DNA of 64,000 nucleotides, taken from positions 43,289 to 107,288 of the forward strand of contig NZ_BAABJZ010000102.1 in assembly GCF_039543565.1 (NCBI RefSeq), written 5' to 3'. Each line of letters opens with the position of its first letter. Position 1 is the first letter of the stretch. Source of the stretch: Ferrimonas pelagia. Lineage in GTDB: Bacteria > Pseudomonadota > Gammaproteobacteria > Enterobacterales > Shewanellaceae. Made by a program: the position numbers and the translations under genes. The notes under the pieces are model-generated. The model was not told the origin of the DNA, searched no databases, and saw only the letters and a program-made list of their open reading frames with translations. This document shows, in pieces, positions 17,637 to 26,203 of the stretch.

Positions 17637-18224
17637 TTACATCCAGTGGTCGTTTTTCTTGCGACGTTTTGGACGTGGCAGATACGCCAAGATCAAGCCA
17701 AGCACCAGACCGACACCGCCGATGGCGCCACCCTGCTTGAGCCAGATAAAGCGCTCATTGTTCTGCAGCGTGCTGACCTGTGCCTTGAGACGCTCATTCT
17801 CGCTGGTGACACTCTCAAGCTGGCGCTGTTGGCTGATATTGGCCTCTTGCTGCTGACTGCTGGCGCCCGCCAGTTCATCGCGCTCGGCGGTGATCTTAGC
17901 CAGCTGGGCACGGGTGTCTGCCAGTGCCGTTTCCAGCTTAGGTACCTGAGTGCGGAAGCTGGGACCGGCGCTGAGAAACTCGCTGCGGATCCAGCCGGTA
18001 CGGCCTTGGCTGTCACGCACCTTGCTGAAATCACCTGAGCTCTCATTCAATGAGGTCAGGCCTTCGCCGGCTTTGACGCTGCCCAGGATCCGAAACTGGG
18101 TGCTGGGACCGGCTTGTAAGTAGATGTACACGTCTTCCGAGACGGAGTGCTTTGCTTCCTGCGCGAAACTCTGGATGCTGAAGGCGCTCAGGCACAACAG
18201 CAGAGTGGTAATGCGTTTTAACAT
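17637..18224 (-). CDS. ygiM: YgiM-like SH3-domain membrane protein (TIGR04211 type)
   Basis: 195 residues with a signal peptide (MLKRITTLLLCLSAFSIQSFA), a bacterial SH3 domain (about 28-88, VYIYLQAGPSTQFRILGSV ... GRTGWIRSEFLS), a coiled-coil stretch (about 95-155) and a C-terminal transmembrane helix followed by PRPKRRKKN. The order matches E. coli YgiM, which also sits beside cca. The protein should face the periplasm, anchored by its tail. The SH3 fold suggests cell-wall contact, but the function is not established. Confidence 0.9.
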   Translation of the reverse strand: MLKRITTLLLCLSAFSIQSFAQEAKHSVSEDVYIYLQAGPSTQFRILGSVKAGEGLTSLNESSGDFSKVRDSQGRTGWIRSEFLSAGPSFRTQVPKLETALADTRAQLAKITAERDELAGASSQQQEANISQQRQLESVTSENERLKAQVSTLQNNERFIWLKQGGAIGGVGLVLGLILAYLPRPKRRKKNDHWM

Positions 18225-18353
18225 AGTTTTTCGACCCGAATTGTGGGGAGCCCATGCTAGGAGATCGACACTGAGGTGACAAGCCTTAAACCGGGAAAAT
18301 CAGTCGCTGGCGCGTCCGGACTGTGACAAAGGCTTGAACTTTGTTCGCAAGAT

Positions 18354-18381
18354 CAAAAAAGGGGCCTTTCGGCCCCTTTTG
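18354..18381. terminator. Terminator of the phosphate transporter operon
   Basis: GGGGCC / GGCCCC stem with a 4-nt loop, flanked by A6 and T4. It follows the PiT gene on the minus strand. Confidence 0.85.
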
Positions 18382-18395
18382 TCGTGCGACTGGAT

Positions 18396-19664
18396 TTAGC
18401 TCATGATGGTGCGGATCACCGTGAAGATCACGATGGACAGAGCCGCACCAGCAGGCAGGGTGATGACCCAGCTCACCACGATGTTGCGCACCACACCCAG
18501 GTTCAGCGCGGCGATCCCGCGGGCCATACCGACACCCAGTACCGCACCGACCAAGGTTTGGGTGGTGGAGATCGGCAGACCGGTACCGGAGGCGATCACC
18601 ACGGTCGAAGCGGCAGCCAGCTCGGCGGCAAAACCACGGCTTGGGGTCAGGTGGGTGATCTTGGTGCCGATGGTGGCGATCACGCGTTTACCCAGGATGG
18701 CTAGACCGGCGACGATACCGATGGCACCCAGCGGCAGGATCCACCATACCAGCGGGGCTTTATCTGGGATCTCACCGCCCGCTTGAACAATGGTAACCAC
18801 AGCGGCCAGAGGGCCGATGGCGTTGGCCACGTCGTTCGAGCCGTGGGCAAAAGCCATACAACAGGCGGTGGCGACCATCAGGATGCCGAACACCTTCTCG
18901 ACGTTGCCAAACTGGGTGTCACGATCCGCTTTCGGATCGAACTTCAGGCGGCTGATGGCCACTTTACCGATCATGCCGATGGCAGCAGCCAAGGCCAGTG
19001 ACAGGCCGTAGGCTTCCAGGGTAGAGAAGTTCATACCCAGGTGACGCAGACCCTTTGTCACGGTAACCAGTGCCATGATAAAGGCGGCAAAGGCCATGTA
19101 ATAAGGCACGTAACGCTTGGCGTTTTCCAGCGGCTTATCGGTGTCAAAGATCAGCTTTTGCGCGGTCTGGAAGATCAGGTAGGCAATGAAACCGGAGATG
19201 GCCGGAGTGATGATCCAGGAGCCAACGATACCCGCGACTTTGCCCCAGGCAACCACTTCGGTGCCCACGCCGACCGCGGCGAAGCCAATGATGGCGCCGA
19301 TGATGGAGTGGGTGGTGGAAACAGGCCAGCCCAACCAGGAGGCGGCGACCAGCCAGACACCCGCCGCAAGCAGCGCGGAGATCATGCCGTACACCATCAA
19401 CTCAGGCTGATGGGTAAAGTAGCTGGCATCGATGATGCCACTGCGGATGGTGTTGGTCACCTCGCCACCGGCCAAATAGGCCCCGGCAAATTCAAACACC
19501 ATCGCGATGATGATGGCTTGCTTGATGGTCAGTGCGCCGGAGCCCACGGAGGTGCCCATTGCGTTTGCGACGTCGTTGGCGCCGATACCGAAGGCCATCA
19601 AAAAGCCAAACAGTGCCGCGGCGAGGATCAGCCACGGGCCATTAGTTACCAGTACTTCTACCAT
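18396..19664 (-). CDS. PiT-family inorganic phosphate transporter
   Basis: 422-residue polytopic membrane protein. The PiT family carries metal-phosphate with H+ or Na+. Both halves of the inverted duplication carry the signature: GIGANDVANAMGTSVGSGAL (about 26-45) and AHGSNDVANAIGPLAAVV in the second half. The motif PISTTQTLVGAVLG near the end mirrors PVSTTHSIIGAIIG in the first half. It lies 42 nt after the DUF47 gene, in the same operon behind the Pho boxes at 20530-20577. Low-phosphate induction is therefore likely, in contrast to constitutive E. coli PitA. Confidence 0.95.
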   Translation of the reverse strand: MVEVLVTNGPWLILAAALFGFLMAFGIGANDVANAMGTSVGSGALTIKQAIIIAMVFEFAGAYLAGGEVTNTIRSGIIDASYFTHQPELMVYGMISALLAAGVWLVAASWLGWPVSTTHSIIGAIIGFAAVGVGTEVVAWGKVAGIVGSWIITPAISGFIAYLIFQTAQKLIFDTDKPLENAKRYVPYYMAFAAFIMALVTVTKGLRHLGMNFSTLEAYGLSLALAAAIGMIGKVAISRLKFDPKADRDTQFGNVEKVFGILMVATACCMAFAHGSNDVANAIGPLAAVVTIVQAGGEIPDKAPLVWWILPLGAIGIVAGLAILGKRVIATIGTKITHLTPSRGFAAELAAASTVVIASGTGLPISTTQTLVGAVLGVGMARGIAALNLGVVRNIVVSWVITLPAGAALSIVIFTVIRTIMS

Positions 19665-19706
19665 GGTAAAACCTTGTTAAGGAAACCTATTTAAATCGGG
19701 TATGGG

Positions 19707-20384
19707 TTAGGAACGAGCCAGCATGAGTTCCAGACGGGCGCCGACGCGCTCGGCCAGATCAGCCAGATCACCGATCCACTCGAGGATCTTGTAGAGGAAC
19801 ATCACATCCACCGCATTGAGCTCGCTTTCCAGCTGAAACAATTGGCGACGGAGTTGAATTTGCATGGAGTCGGTGTCGTCTTCGATGGTATCCAGTTGCT
19901 GGATCATCTCTTCCACCAGTTTGACTTCACGACCGCGGAAACCGGTTTCCAGCAGATCATCAAGTTCGTTAATGGCTTTATCGGCTTGCAGGACGGCGTC
20001 GATGCAACGCTCCACATAGGCGCGGAAGGTTTCTTGCATCGGCTCTGGGATCAGCATCTCACGACCGATCACGCGGCCGGCGATATCCTTGGCCTTGTTG
20101 GCGATCTTGTCTTGTTGGGTCACCATCTCTAGCAGATCGGTGCGCTGTACCGGCATGAAGATCCCGCTAGGCAGGCCCATGCGGATCTCGCGCTTGAGGG
20201 TATCCGCGTCACGCTCCAGCTGGCTGATCTCTTTTTGCAGCTTGGTGGCTGTGTCCCAATCTTTGGCCAAAACGGCGTCAAAGAAAGGAGTCAGCAATTT
20301 TGCTGACGCGCTGATCTTCGCAATGTGTTGTTCAAGCGGTTTAATTGGCGACTTCGCGAAGACGCCCAAGAAATTTACCGGCAT
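19707..20384 (-). CDS. PhoU-like DUF47 (TIGR00153) protein
   Basis: 225 residues from ATG 20384 (MPVNFLGVFAKSPIKPLEQHI, the usual start in Shewanella and Vibrio; the upstream extension is not conserved in style). All-helical DUF47 protein with PhoU-like repeats. These genes nearly always precede a PiT transporter, and the protein is believed to modulate it. QLERDADTLKREIRMGLPSGIFMPV and LYKILEWIGDLADLAERVG are the conserved acidic metal-binding stretches. It is the first gene of the operon with PiT. Confidence 0.92.
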   Translation of the reverse strand: MPVNFLGVFAKSPIKPLEQHIAKISASAKLLTPFFDAVLAKDWDTATKLQKEISQLERDADTLKREIRMGLPSGIFMPVQRTDLLEMVTQQDKIANKAKDIAGRVIGREMLIPEPMQETFRAYVERCIDAVLQADKAINELDDLLETGFRGREVKLVEEMIQQLDTIEDDTDSMQIQLRRQLFQLESELNAVDVMFLYKILEWIGDLADLAERVGARLELMLARS

Positions 20385-20524
20385 GGCCTTTATCCTGAAT
20401 GGTGCCTGATTGTTTGGCGAGCGAATCATACTCATTTGAAGAGAATCCGCAACACGTAATCTGGTGCATAAAAAACCTTAGTCTAAGTCAGAACCCGACA
20501 AGAGTGGGGATTTTGACGAACCGT

Positions 20525-20577
20525 AATCTATGGCAGTTATATGACAGCTATATGACAGTGTGACAATCAAATGACAT
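20525..20577 (-). promoter_or_regulatory. Pho-box array and promoter of the DUF47-pit operon
   Basis: Read on the minus strand: CTGTCAT (20552-20558), CTGTCAT (20541-20547) and CTGCCAT (20530-20536) recur every 11 bp with ATAG/ATAA linkers, the PhoB half-site spacing. A further pair, ATGTCAT (20571-20577) and TTGTCAC (20560-20566), is also 11 bp apart. A TAGATT -10 (20525-20530) lies 10 bp beyond the second half-site, the usual distance for a PhoB-activated promoter with no -35. The leader to the DUF47 start is about 135 nt. Confidence 0.82.
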
Positions 20578-20610
20578 CGCGCTGAATTGTTTATGAAAAA
20601 TGGAGTGTCC

Positions 20611-21492
20611 ATGGAGATCGAGATCAAGCTTTTGTTGAATGATCCCAAGCAAATTTCGGAATTGGCGCAATGTCGATGGCCAGGTGCGCTGAGTGTGATA
20701 ACCCGCTCAGATCTTGGAAATTGTTATTTTGACACCCCGGATCTGGCGCTAAGACGCTTGGATATGGGGCTGCGGATCCGTCGCAGTGGTGAGCAGCGGG
20801 AGCAGACGCTCAAGACGCGAGGGCGGGTGGTGGGCGGCTTGCACGCTCGGCCGGAGTACAATGTGCCGATCGGATCCGACCATCCAGATCTGTCGCAGTT
20901 TCCCGAAACCCTGTGGACACCGGGCCAGTGTCAAGGGATCCAGCAGCAGCTGTTCGCTCAGTTCCAAACCGATTTTATGCGGGAGTCTGCGCGATTGCGC
21001 TGGCAAGGCAGCGAGGTCGAGTTGGCATTGGATAAGGGCCAGATCCACGCGGGTGCGCTCAGCGATCCCATCAACGAGCTGGAGCTGGAGTTGGTGCAGG
21101 GGGATCCGGCGGTATTGCTGGACTTGACCGAGCAACTGATGACGGCGCAGCCGCTGCGTTTGGGGCTGGACTCCAAGGCGGCGCGGGGCTATCGCCTAGC
21201 CGGGCTGCAACCGGAGGCCGAGATCGTCACGCAATGGGCGGATGAGCCAGGGGCGTTGCTGCACGCTTGGCAGCGCAATGAAGCCCGGCTGATGGCGGGT
21301 GAGCTGGCCGCGGCTGAGCCGTTAGGCCGGGTGTTACAAGCCCAGAGCGAGCAGGCGCCTTGGATGCGCGCGCTGCTGAGCGAGTTTGACCTGCGCCCCC
21401 GCCAAGCGCTGACTCAGCTGCAGGCCGACCGCCGTTATGGCTTGGCTCAACTGACGCTCTTGCGTCAGCTGCTGTCGTCCGACTCCGAGTGA
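20611..21492 (+). CDS. ygiF: CYTH-domain inorganic triphosphatase, YgiF-like
   Basis: 293 residues from ATG 20611 (GGAG 5 nt upstream). The TTG at 20589 region gives a longer frame without a ribosome site. The CYTH tunnel residues are visible: MEIEIKLLL (ExExK), DMGLRIRRSGEQREQTLKTRG, LHARPEYNVPI, LALDKGQIHAG and INELELELVQG, then SKAARGYRLA. E. coli YgiF hydrolyses tripolyphosphate and has a C-terminal CHAD-like extension, which the 90-residue tail here may represent in short form. It is divergent from the Pho-regulated DUF47-pit operon. Its 3' end overlaps the K+ channel gene by 28 nt, tail to tail. Confidence 0.92.
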   Translation: MEIEIKLLLNDPKQISELAQCRWPGALSVITRSDLGNCYFDTPDLALRRLDMGLRIRRSGEQREQTLKTRGRVVGGLHARPEYNVPIGSDHPDLSQFPETLWTPGQCQGIQQQLFAQFQTDFMRESARLRWQGSEVELALDKGQIHAGALSDPINELELELVQGDPAVLLDLTEQLMTAQPLRLGLDSKAARGYRLAGLQPEAEIVTQWADEPGALLHAWQRNEARLMAGELAAAEPLGRVLQAQSEQAPWMRALLSEFDLRPRQALTQLQADRRYGLAQLTLLRQLLSSDSE

Positions 21493-22247
21493 GTGGGGGT
21501 GTCACCACGCTGATCATTGCGCGCCAGTTGTTGCCGAAGGGCGCGGATCTCGTCGAGTAGGGCGGCTTGCTGCCGCTCCAGTTGGCTGAGCTTGTCGTGT
21601 TCTTCGGCGCTGTCTTGGCTGACGAAGACCGAGGCCAGATAGCCGGCGACCACGCCAAAGAAGCTGACGCCGGTGATGATCACCACGGCCGAGATAATGC
21701 GCCCGCCCAGGGTGACCGGATAGTAGTCGCCATAGCCGACGGTGGAGATGGTGATCAGCGCCCACCAGATCGCCGCTTCGGCGGAATCGATATTGGCACC
21801 AGGCTCGCCCTCCTCCACCAGTAAGATCAACACCGAGGCCAAGGTGATGATGGTGAGCATGGCCAGCATCAGGCTGGTTAGGGTGGTTTCCTGTTTTTGT
21901 CGCAGGATCGGGATCAGGACCGAGCGGCTCATCTTGATCAGTCGAAACACCCTTAGGATCTGGAAGATCCGGGCGTAGCGCAGCGGCTCAATGGCGGGAA
22001 TGGAGGCGACCAGATCGATCCAGTGCTGGCGAAAGTAGGTCTTACGGTCGTCGGCGCGGAGTAGGCCGTAGAAAAAATGGCTGATGAAGATCAGGCAGAT
22101 GACCAGATCGACCACCATCAACACCCGGGTGGTTTCGGCGGAGGGATCGCTAAAGGCGATCGCCAGCACGACCGCCACGGCAAGCAGCGAGAGCGCCATC
22201 ATCCCCAGCTCTTTTGGGGTGAGCTCTGACTCGGGGTGTTGTTTCAT
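21465..22247 (-). CDS. Voltage-gated-type potassium channel
   Basis: 260 residues with six transmembrane segments and the K+ selectivity filter TISTVGYGD (about 172-180). Segment S4 carries Arg/Lys spaced every third residue (RYARIFQILRVFRLIKMSR), as in voltage-sensing channels. The C-terminal cytoplasmic tail is a short coiled coil (KLSQLERQQAALLDEIRALRQQL) that could tetramerise it. There is no RCK domain. It overlaps the upstream DUF350 gene by 4 nt (one operon) and runs into the 3' end of ygiF. The physiological role is unknown. Confidence 0.92.
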   Translation of the reverse strand: MKQHPESELTPKELGMMALSLLAVAVVLAIAFSDPSAETTRVLMVVDLVICLIFISHFFYGLLRADDRKTYFRQHWIDLVASIPAIEPLRYARIFQILRVFRLIKMSRSVLIPILRQKQETTLTSLMLAMLTIITLASVLILLVEEGEPGANIDSAEAAIWWALITISTVGYGDYYPVTLGGRIISAVVIITGVSFFGVVAGYLASVFVSQDSAEEHDKLSQLERQQAALLDEIRALRQQLARNDQRGDTPTHSESDDSS

Positions 22248-23152
22248 GGCTGGATCAACTGGCTGAGCAGGTAAGCTGCGGCAAACACCAGTGCCCCTTC
22301 GAGGGCGGCGATCCCGGCGTTATTCTGCAGCTCCACCTCCAGTCCTATCTTCACCCTGGCCAGCACCAGTTGGCGTAACAGGGTCGAGATCACGATCAGC
22401 AGCGCGAGCCCCAGCAGGGCCCAGCCGAGCCAGGCGGCCATGGTGATCATCGGCATGCTGGCCTGATAGGGCTGGAAGTGGCCGGCGGTTTGGATGGTCA
22501 GGCTGGACGCCAACAGGTAACCGCTGTGGCGCAGTGCCACAGGGCGATGATCTTGTGCCAGCGCCCGTTGCAGGCTGCCCCCTTGATTGCTGCGGCGGTA
22601 ACGACGCTCGAGCAGGCGGGTGATCAGCACCAGAAAACAGATGGCGATAAAGAAGTTAAACATCAGCAGGGGCATGGCGGTGAGGCTCAGATGGCCCAGC
22701 CACAGCAGCATCCCCTTCAATACCATGGCGATGGAGATCGCGACCGCGCCATCCACCAGCGCCATGGCGACATTCCCCTCGAGGATCAACTGGCGCTTAT
22801 CGACGTGGTTCAAGCCCCATTTGTCGTACCACCAGCGTCCGGCGCGGATCAGCAGCAGCGCGGCCAGACCTAAGCCAAACACCCAGAGTAGGTTGAGCCA
22901 AAGCTCGGGCTGGCGGGGCAATTGGAAGACCCCGGACAGGGCAATGGCCAGCGCGATCATGCCGCCTGCGACGCTGATCCCAAAGGCAATGTTATCCCGA
23001 TCGGCCAGCTCTTCGGTGCTGTTGACCCCGGAAAACCAGCCATGGCTGAAGCGGGCGAGCACGAACAGCAGTACCGCCACCGCCAATTCGGTCAGTATGC
23101 TGATCACCGGCAGGGCCGGTTGCAGGCTGTCGAACCACTCCATCAAGTTCAT
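22244..23152 (-). CDS. DUF350-type integral membrane protein
   Basis: 302 residues with eight to nine hydrophobic helices in two similar halves. The sequence NIAFGISVAGGMIALAIALSGVF (about 55-77) and its weaker counterpart GNVAMALVDGAVAISIAMVLKG (about 125-146) resemble the DUF350 (YjfL) repeat. The function is unknown. Its stop overlaps the start of the K+ channel gene by 4 nt, so the two are coupled and may act together at the inner membrane. It is divergent from glnE with an 86-bp gap. Confidence 0.75.
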   Translation of the reverse strand: MNLMEWFDSLQPALPVISILTELAVAVLLFVLARFSHGWFSGVNSTEELADRDNIAFGISVAGGMIALAIALSGVFQLPRQPELWLNLLWVFGLGLAALLLIRAGRWWYDKWGLNHVDKRQLILEGNVAMALVDGAVAISIAMVLKGMLLWLGHLSLTAMPLLMFNFFIAICFLVLITRLLERRYRRSNQGGSLQRALAQDHRPVALRHSGYLLASSLTIQTAGHFQPYQASMPMITMAAWLGWALLGLALLIVISTLLRQLVLARVKIGLEVELQNNAGIAALEGALVFAAAYLLSQLIQP

Positions 23153-23238
23153 GGCTGCGTCTCCTCTTTGTCGTTAGCCTCATGGTAAAGTGGGCCAACA
23201 ACTTCCATCCAAATGATTGCTAAACAGGACGTTACATT

Positions 23239-26088
23239 ATGACCAGCGTACCACTCGACAACAAGCTCAGCGCGGAGTTACGGCGACAGGCTGAGCGCCA
23301 GTGGCAGCGGCTCGATGAGACGATAGTGGCACAATTGAGTGAGTCGCAACGCCTGCAATTGGTGCGGACTCTGGCGTTGTCTGAGTTTGCTGGGCATGTA
23401 CTGGCCCGGGATCCGCAGTGGCTAGAGGCGCTGTTTGTCGATGATGCCCTGGCCCAGAGCGAACGCACAGGCCAATACCGCTCGCAGCTCGATGCGGTGC
23501 TGGCTCCCTGTTCCAACGAGGCTGAGGCCAGCCAAGCCCTGCGACGCTTCCGCAATCGGGAGCAGTGTCGCATCGCCATGCGCGATCTGCTGGGGTTGGC
23601 GACGGTGGACGAGGCGCTGGCGCATATCTCGGCGTTGGCCGAGCAGATCATCGCCGCCACGCGCGATTTCTTGGTGACGCTGCAGGCGCCACTGTGGGGC
23701 CGTCCTCACTGTGATGATGGTACGCCGCAACGCTTGATGATCCTAGGAATGGGCAAGCTCGGAGGTGGCGAACTCAATTTCTCCTCTGACATCGATCTGA
23801 TCTTCTGCTACCCCGAGCATGGCCAAACCGTTGGCGGGCGCAAGCAGTTGGATAACCAGCAGTACTTTATCCGGTTGGGGCAGAAGCTGATCGGCCTGTT
23901 GTCGCAGTTGAATGCCGACGGTTTCTGCTATCGGGTCGACATGCGGTTGCGCCCCTTTGGCGAGGCGGGTCCTTTGGTGGTCTCGCTGGCGGCGATGGAG
24001 GACTACTACCAGGAGCAGGGGCGGGAGTGGGAGCGTTACGCCATGGTGAAGGCGCGCCTGATGGGGCCAGAGGGGGATGAGCAGCAACAAGTGGATGAGC
24101 TGCTGCGCCCCTTCGTTTACCGGCGCTACCTAGACTACTCCGCCATCGATGCGCTGCGCCGGATGAAGGAGCTGATCGAAACCCAACTGCGGCGGCAGGC
24201 GGTGGCCCACAACATTAAGCTGGGGCGCGGCGGGATCCGCGAGGTGGAGTTTGTGGTGCAGAGCCATCAGTTGATCCGTGGCGGCCGTGAGCCCGGGCTG
24301 CGGGGTCAGGCGTTGTTGCCGGTGTTGGCGGAGCTGGATCGCTTAGGGCTGATCCCCAGCCGGGATCGGCATAAGCTGGAGCAGGGCTATCGCGTGCTGC
24401 GTGCGGTGGAGAACCGCTTGCAGGCGCAAGGCGACAAACAGACCCAGCTCTTACCCGAGTGCGAGGACGATCGGCTGCGGCTGGCGCTGGCGATGGGGTA
24501 TGACCATGTGGAGACCTTGATGGAGGCGATCGCCGCGGCCATGGCGGGGATCCATCAGGTGTTTAAGGCCACCATTGGCGATGGTCAGAGTGATGACTGC
24601 GATCTGGGCTCCCTGCCGCTGCTGTGGCAGGACGACAGTGGCAGCCTGGATGGGGAGGCCCTGCTGCAGGAGCAGGGGCTGGATCCGGCGTTGTGGCCTG
24701 AGCTCCAGGCGGCACAAACCGAGTTTGCCCGTCGCCGGGTGGGGCCGCGTGGCCGCGAGGCACTCGATAAGCTGATCCCACACCTGTTGCAGGAATTGAC
24801 CCGGCAGGGGGGCTCTGTGGCGCTGTGGCAGCGGTTGATGACGGTGCTCACCCCGATCCTGAGCCGAACCACCTATCTCGAGCTGCTGCTGGAGAAGGCC
24901 GGTGCCCGTCGTCAGCTCACCACCTTGTGCGCCGCCAGCCCTTGGATCGCTCAGCAACTTGCGCGTTACCCGATCTTGCTCGATGAGCTGATCGATCCGG
25001 TGGCGCTGTATCAGCCCCTGCCGTCGGCAGGCTACGCCGCCGAACTGCGTGAGTTTATGCTGCGGGTGCCGGAGGAGGATCTGGAGCTGCAGATGGAGGC
25101 GCTGCGCCAATTTAAGCAGGCGCAGCAGCTGCGGATCGCGGCGGCCGATGTTACTCGGGTGCTGCCGGTGATGAAGGTGAGCGACCACCTTTCCTGGCTG
25201 GCGGAGGCGATCATCGAGAAGGTGGTGGATCTGGCCTGGCAGCAGATCAGCGAGCGTCATGGTCAGCCCAGCGGTTTGGCCCCGGGCCAGCGCGGCTTTG
25301 CGGTGATCGGCTATGGCAAACTGGGCGGACTGGAGCTGGGCTACGGCTCGGATCTGGATCTGGTGTTCCTGCATCAGGGCCAAAGTGGTGCGACCGATGG
25401 GGCCAAGTCGATCGACAATGGCCACTTTTACATCAAGCTGGCACAGCGGATCTTGCACCTGTTTGCCACCCGGACGGTGTCCGGGGTGCTGTACGAGGTG
25501 GATATGCGGCTGCGTCCTTCGGGCAGCAGCGGCTTGCTGGTCAGCCCGATCGAAGGGTTTGAGCGCTATCAGCAGGAGGATGCCTGGACTTGGGAGCATC
25601 AGGCGCTGGTGCGCGCTCGCTTTATCTATGGCGACGATCCTCTGGCGGCGCGGTTTGCCCGCTTACGCCGTGAGGTGTTATGTCGCCCACGGGATCTCGC
25701 CGCGTTGCGGGAGCAGGTGGTGAAGATGCGCCAGAAGATGCGTGATCATCTGGATAAGGGCAACGCCGAGCGGTTTGATCTGAAGCAGGGGCGGGGCGGG
25801 ATCACCGACATCGAATTTATCACCCAATATCTGGTGTTGAGCCAGGCCCATGGCTCACCGACGCTGGCGACCTGGTCGGATAATGTGCGGATCCTGGAGT
25901 CCGCCTTGATGGTCGATAAGTTGACGCCACAGCAGGCGGACCTACTCAGCGAAACTTACAAAGAGCTGCGCAACACCAATCATCATCAGGTGCTGGCGGA
26001 TCAGACCGGTCCGGTAGCCCTGGCCGAGCGGCCGGAGCACTGCGATGCAGTGGCACAGCTGTGGCAGCATATGCTGCAAGAGGCGTAA
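23239..26088 (+). CDS. glnE: Bifunctional glutamine synthetase adenylyltransferase/deadenylylase GlnE
   Basis: 949 residues, full family length. It attaches AMP to glutamine synthetase or removes it, under control of PII. Two nucleotidyltransferase domains carry the repeated signature: GMGKLGGGELNFSSDIDLIF (about residues 171-190) for the removing domain, and GYGKLGGLELGYGSDLDLVF (about 692-711) for the adding domain. Each is followed by VDMRLRPFG / VDMRLRPSG and a helical regulatory segment with GRGGIREVEF / GRGGITDIEF. It is monocistronic, with a terminator at 26157-26188. Confidence 0.98.
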   Translation: MTSVPLDNKLSAELRRQAERQWQRLDETIVAQLSESQRLQLVRTLALSEFAGHVLARDPQWLEALFVDDALAQSERTGQYRSQLDAVLAPCSNEAEASQALRRFRNREQCRIAMRDLLGLATVDEALAHISALAEQIIAATRDFLVTLQAPLWGRPHCDDGTPQRLMILGMGKLGGGELNFSSDIDLIFCYPEHGQTVGGRKQLDNQQYFIRLGQKLIGLLSQLNADGFCYRVDMRLRPFGEAGPLVVSLAAMEDYYQEQGREWERYAMVKARLMGPEGDEQQQVDELLRPFVYRRYLDYSAIDALRRMKELIETQLRRQAVAHNIKLGRGGIREVEFVVQSHQLIRGGREPGLRGQALLPVLAELDRLGLIPSRDRHKLEQGYRVLRAVENRLQAQGDKQTQLLPECEDDRLRLALAMGYDHVETLMEAIAAAMAGIHQVFKATIGDGQSDDCDLGSLPLLWQDDSGSLDGEALLQEQGLDPALWPELQAAQTEFARRRVGPRGREALDKLIPHLLQELTRQGGSVALWQRLMTVLTPILSRTTYLELLLEKAGARRQLTTLCAASPWIAQQLARYPILLDELIDPVALYQPLPSAGYAAELREFMLRVPEEDLELQMEALRQFKQAQQLRIAAADVTRVLPVMKVSDHLSWLAEAIIEKVVDLAWQQISERHGQPSGLAPGQRGFAVIGYGKLGGLELGYGSDLDLVFLHQGQSGATDGAKSIDNGHFYIKLAQRILHLFATRTVSGVLYEVDMRLRPSGSSGLLVSPIEGFERYQQEDAWTWEHQALVRARFIYGDDPLAARFARLRREVLCRPRDLAALREQVVKMRQKMRDHLDKGNAERFDLKQGRGGITDIEFITQYLVLSQAHGSPTLATWSDNVRILESALMVDKLTPQQADLLSETYKELRNTNHHQVLADQTGPVALAERPEHCDAVAQLWQHMLQEA

Positions 26089-26156
26089 GCGCCGGGAGCC
26101 AGGTAACGCCGAGGCGGGCTCTCCCGTGCCTTGGCGTTCGCCCAAGCCGTGCGATC

Positions 26157-26188
26157 AAAAAAGGGAAGCCCGCTGGGCTTCCCTTTTT
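26157..26188. terminator. Terminator between glnE and folE2
   Basis: 11-bp stem AAGGGAAGCCC / GGGCTTCCCTT with a 3-nt loop, with A-run and T-run flanks. It serves both converging genes. Confidence 0.92.
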
Positions 26189-26203
26189 CTTGCGAACAAC
26201 GGC

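Noticed and set aside
24451..25599. 382-codon open frame antisense to glnE
   Set aside because: A shadow of the GC-rich codons of a complete GlnE; no ribosome site or recognisable domain.
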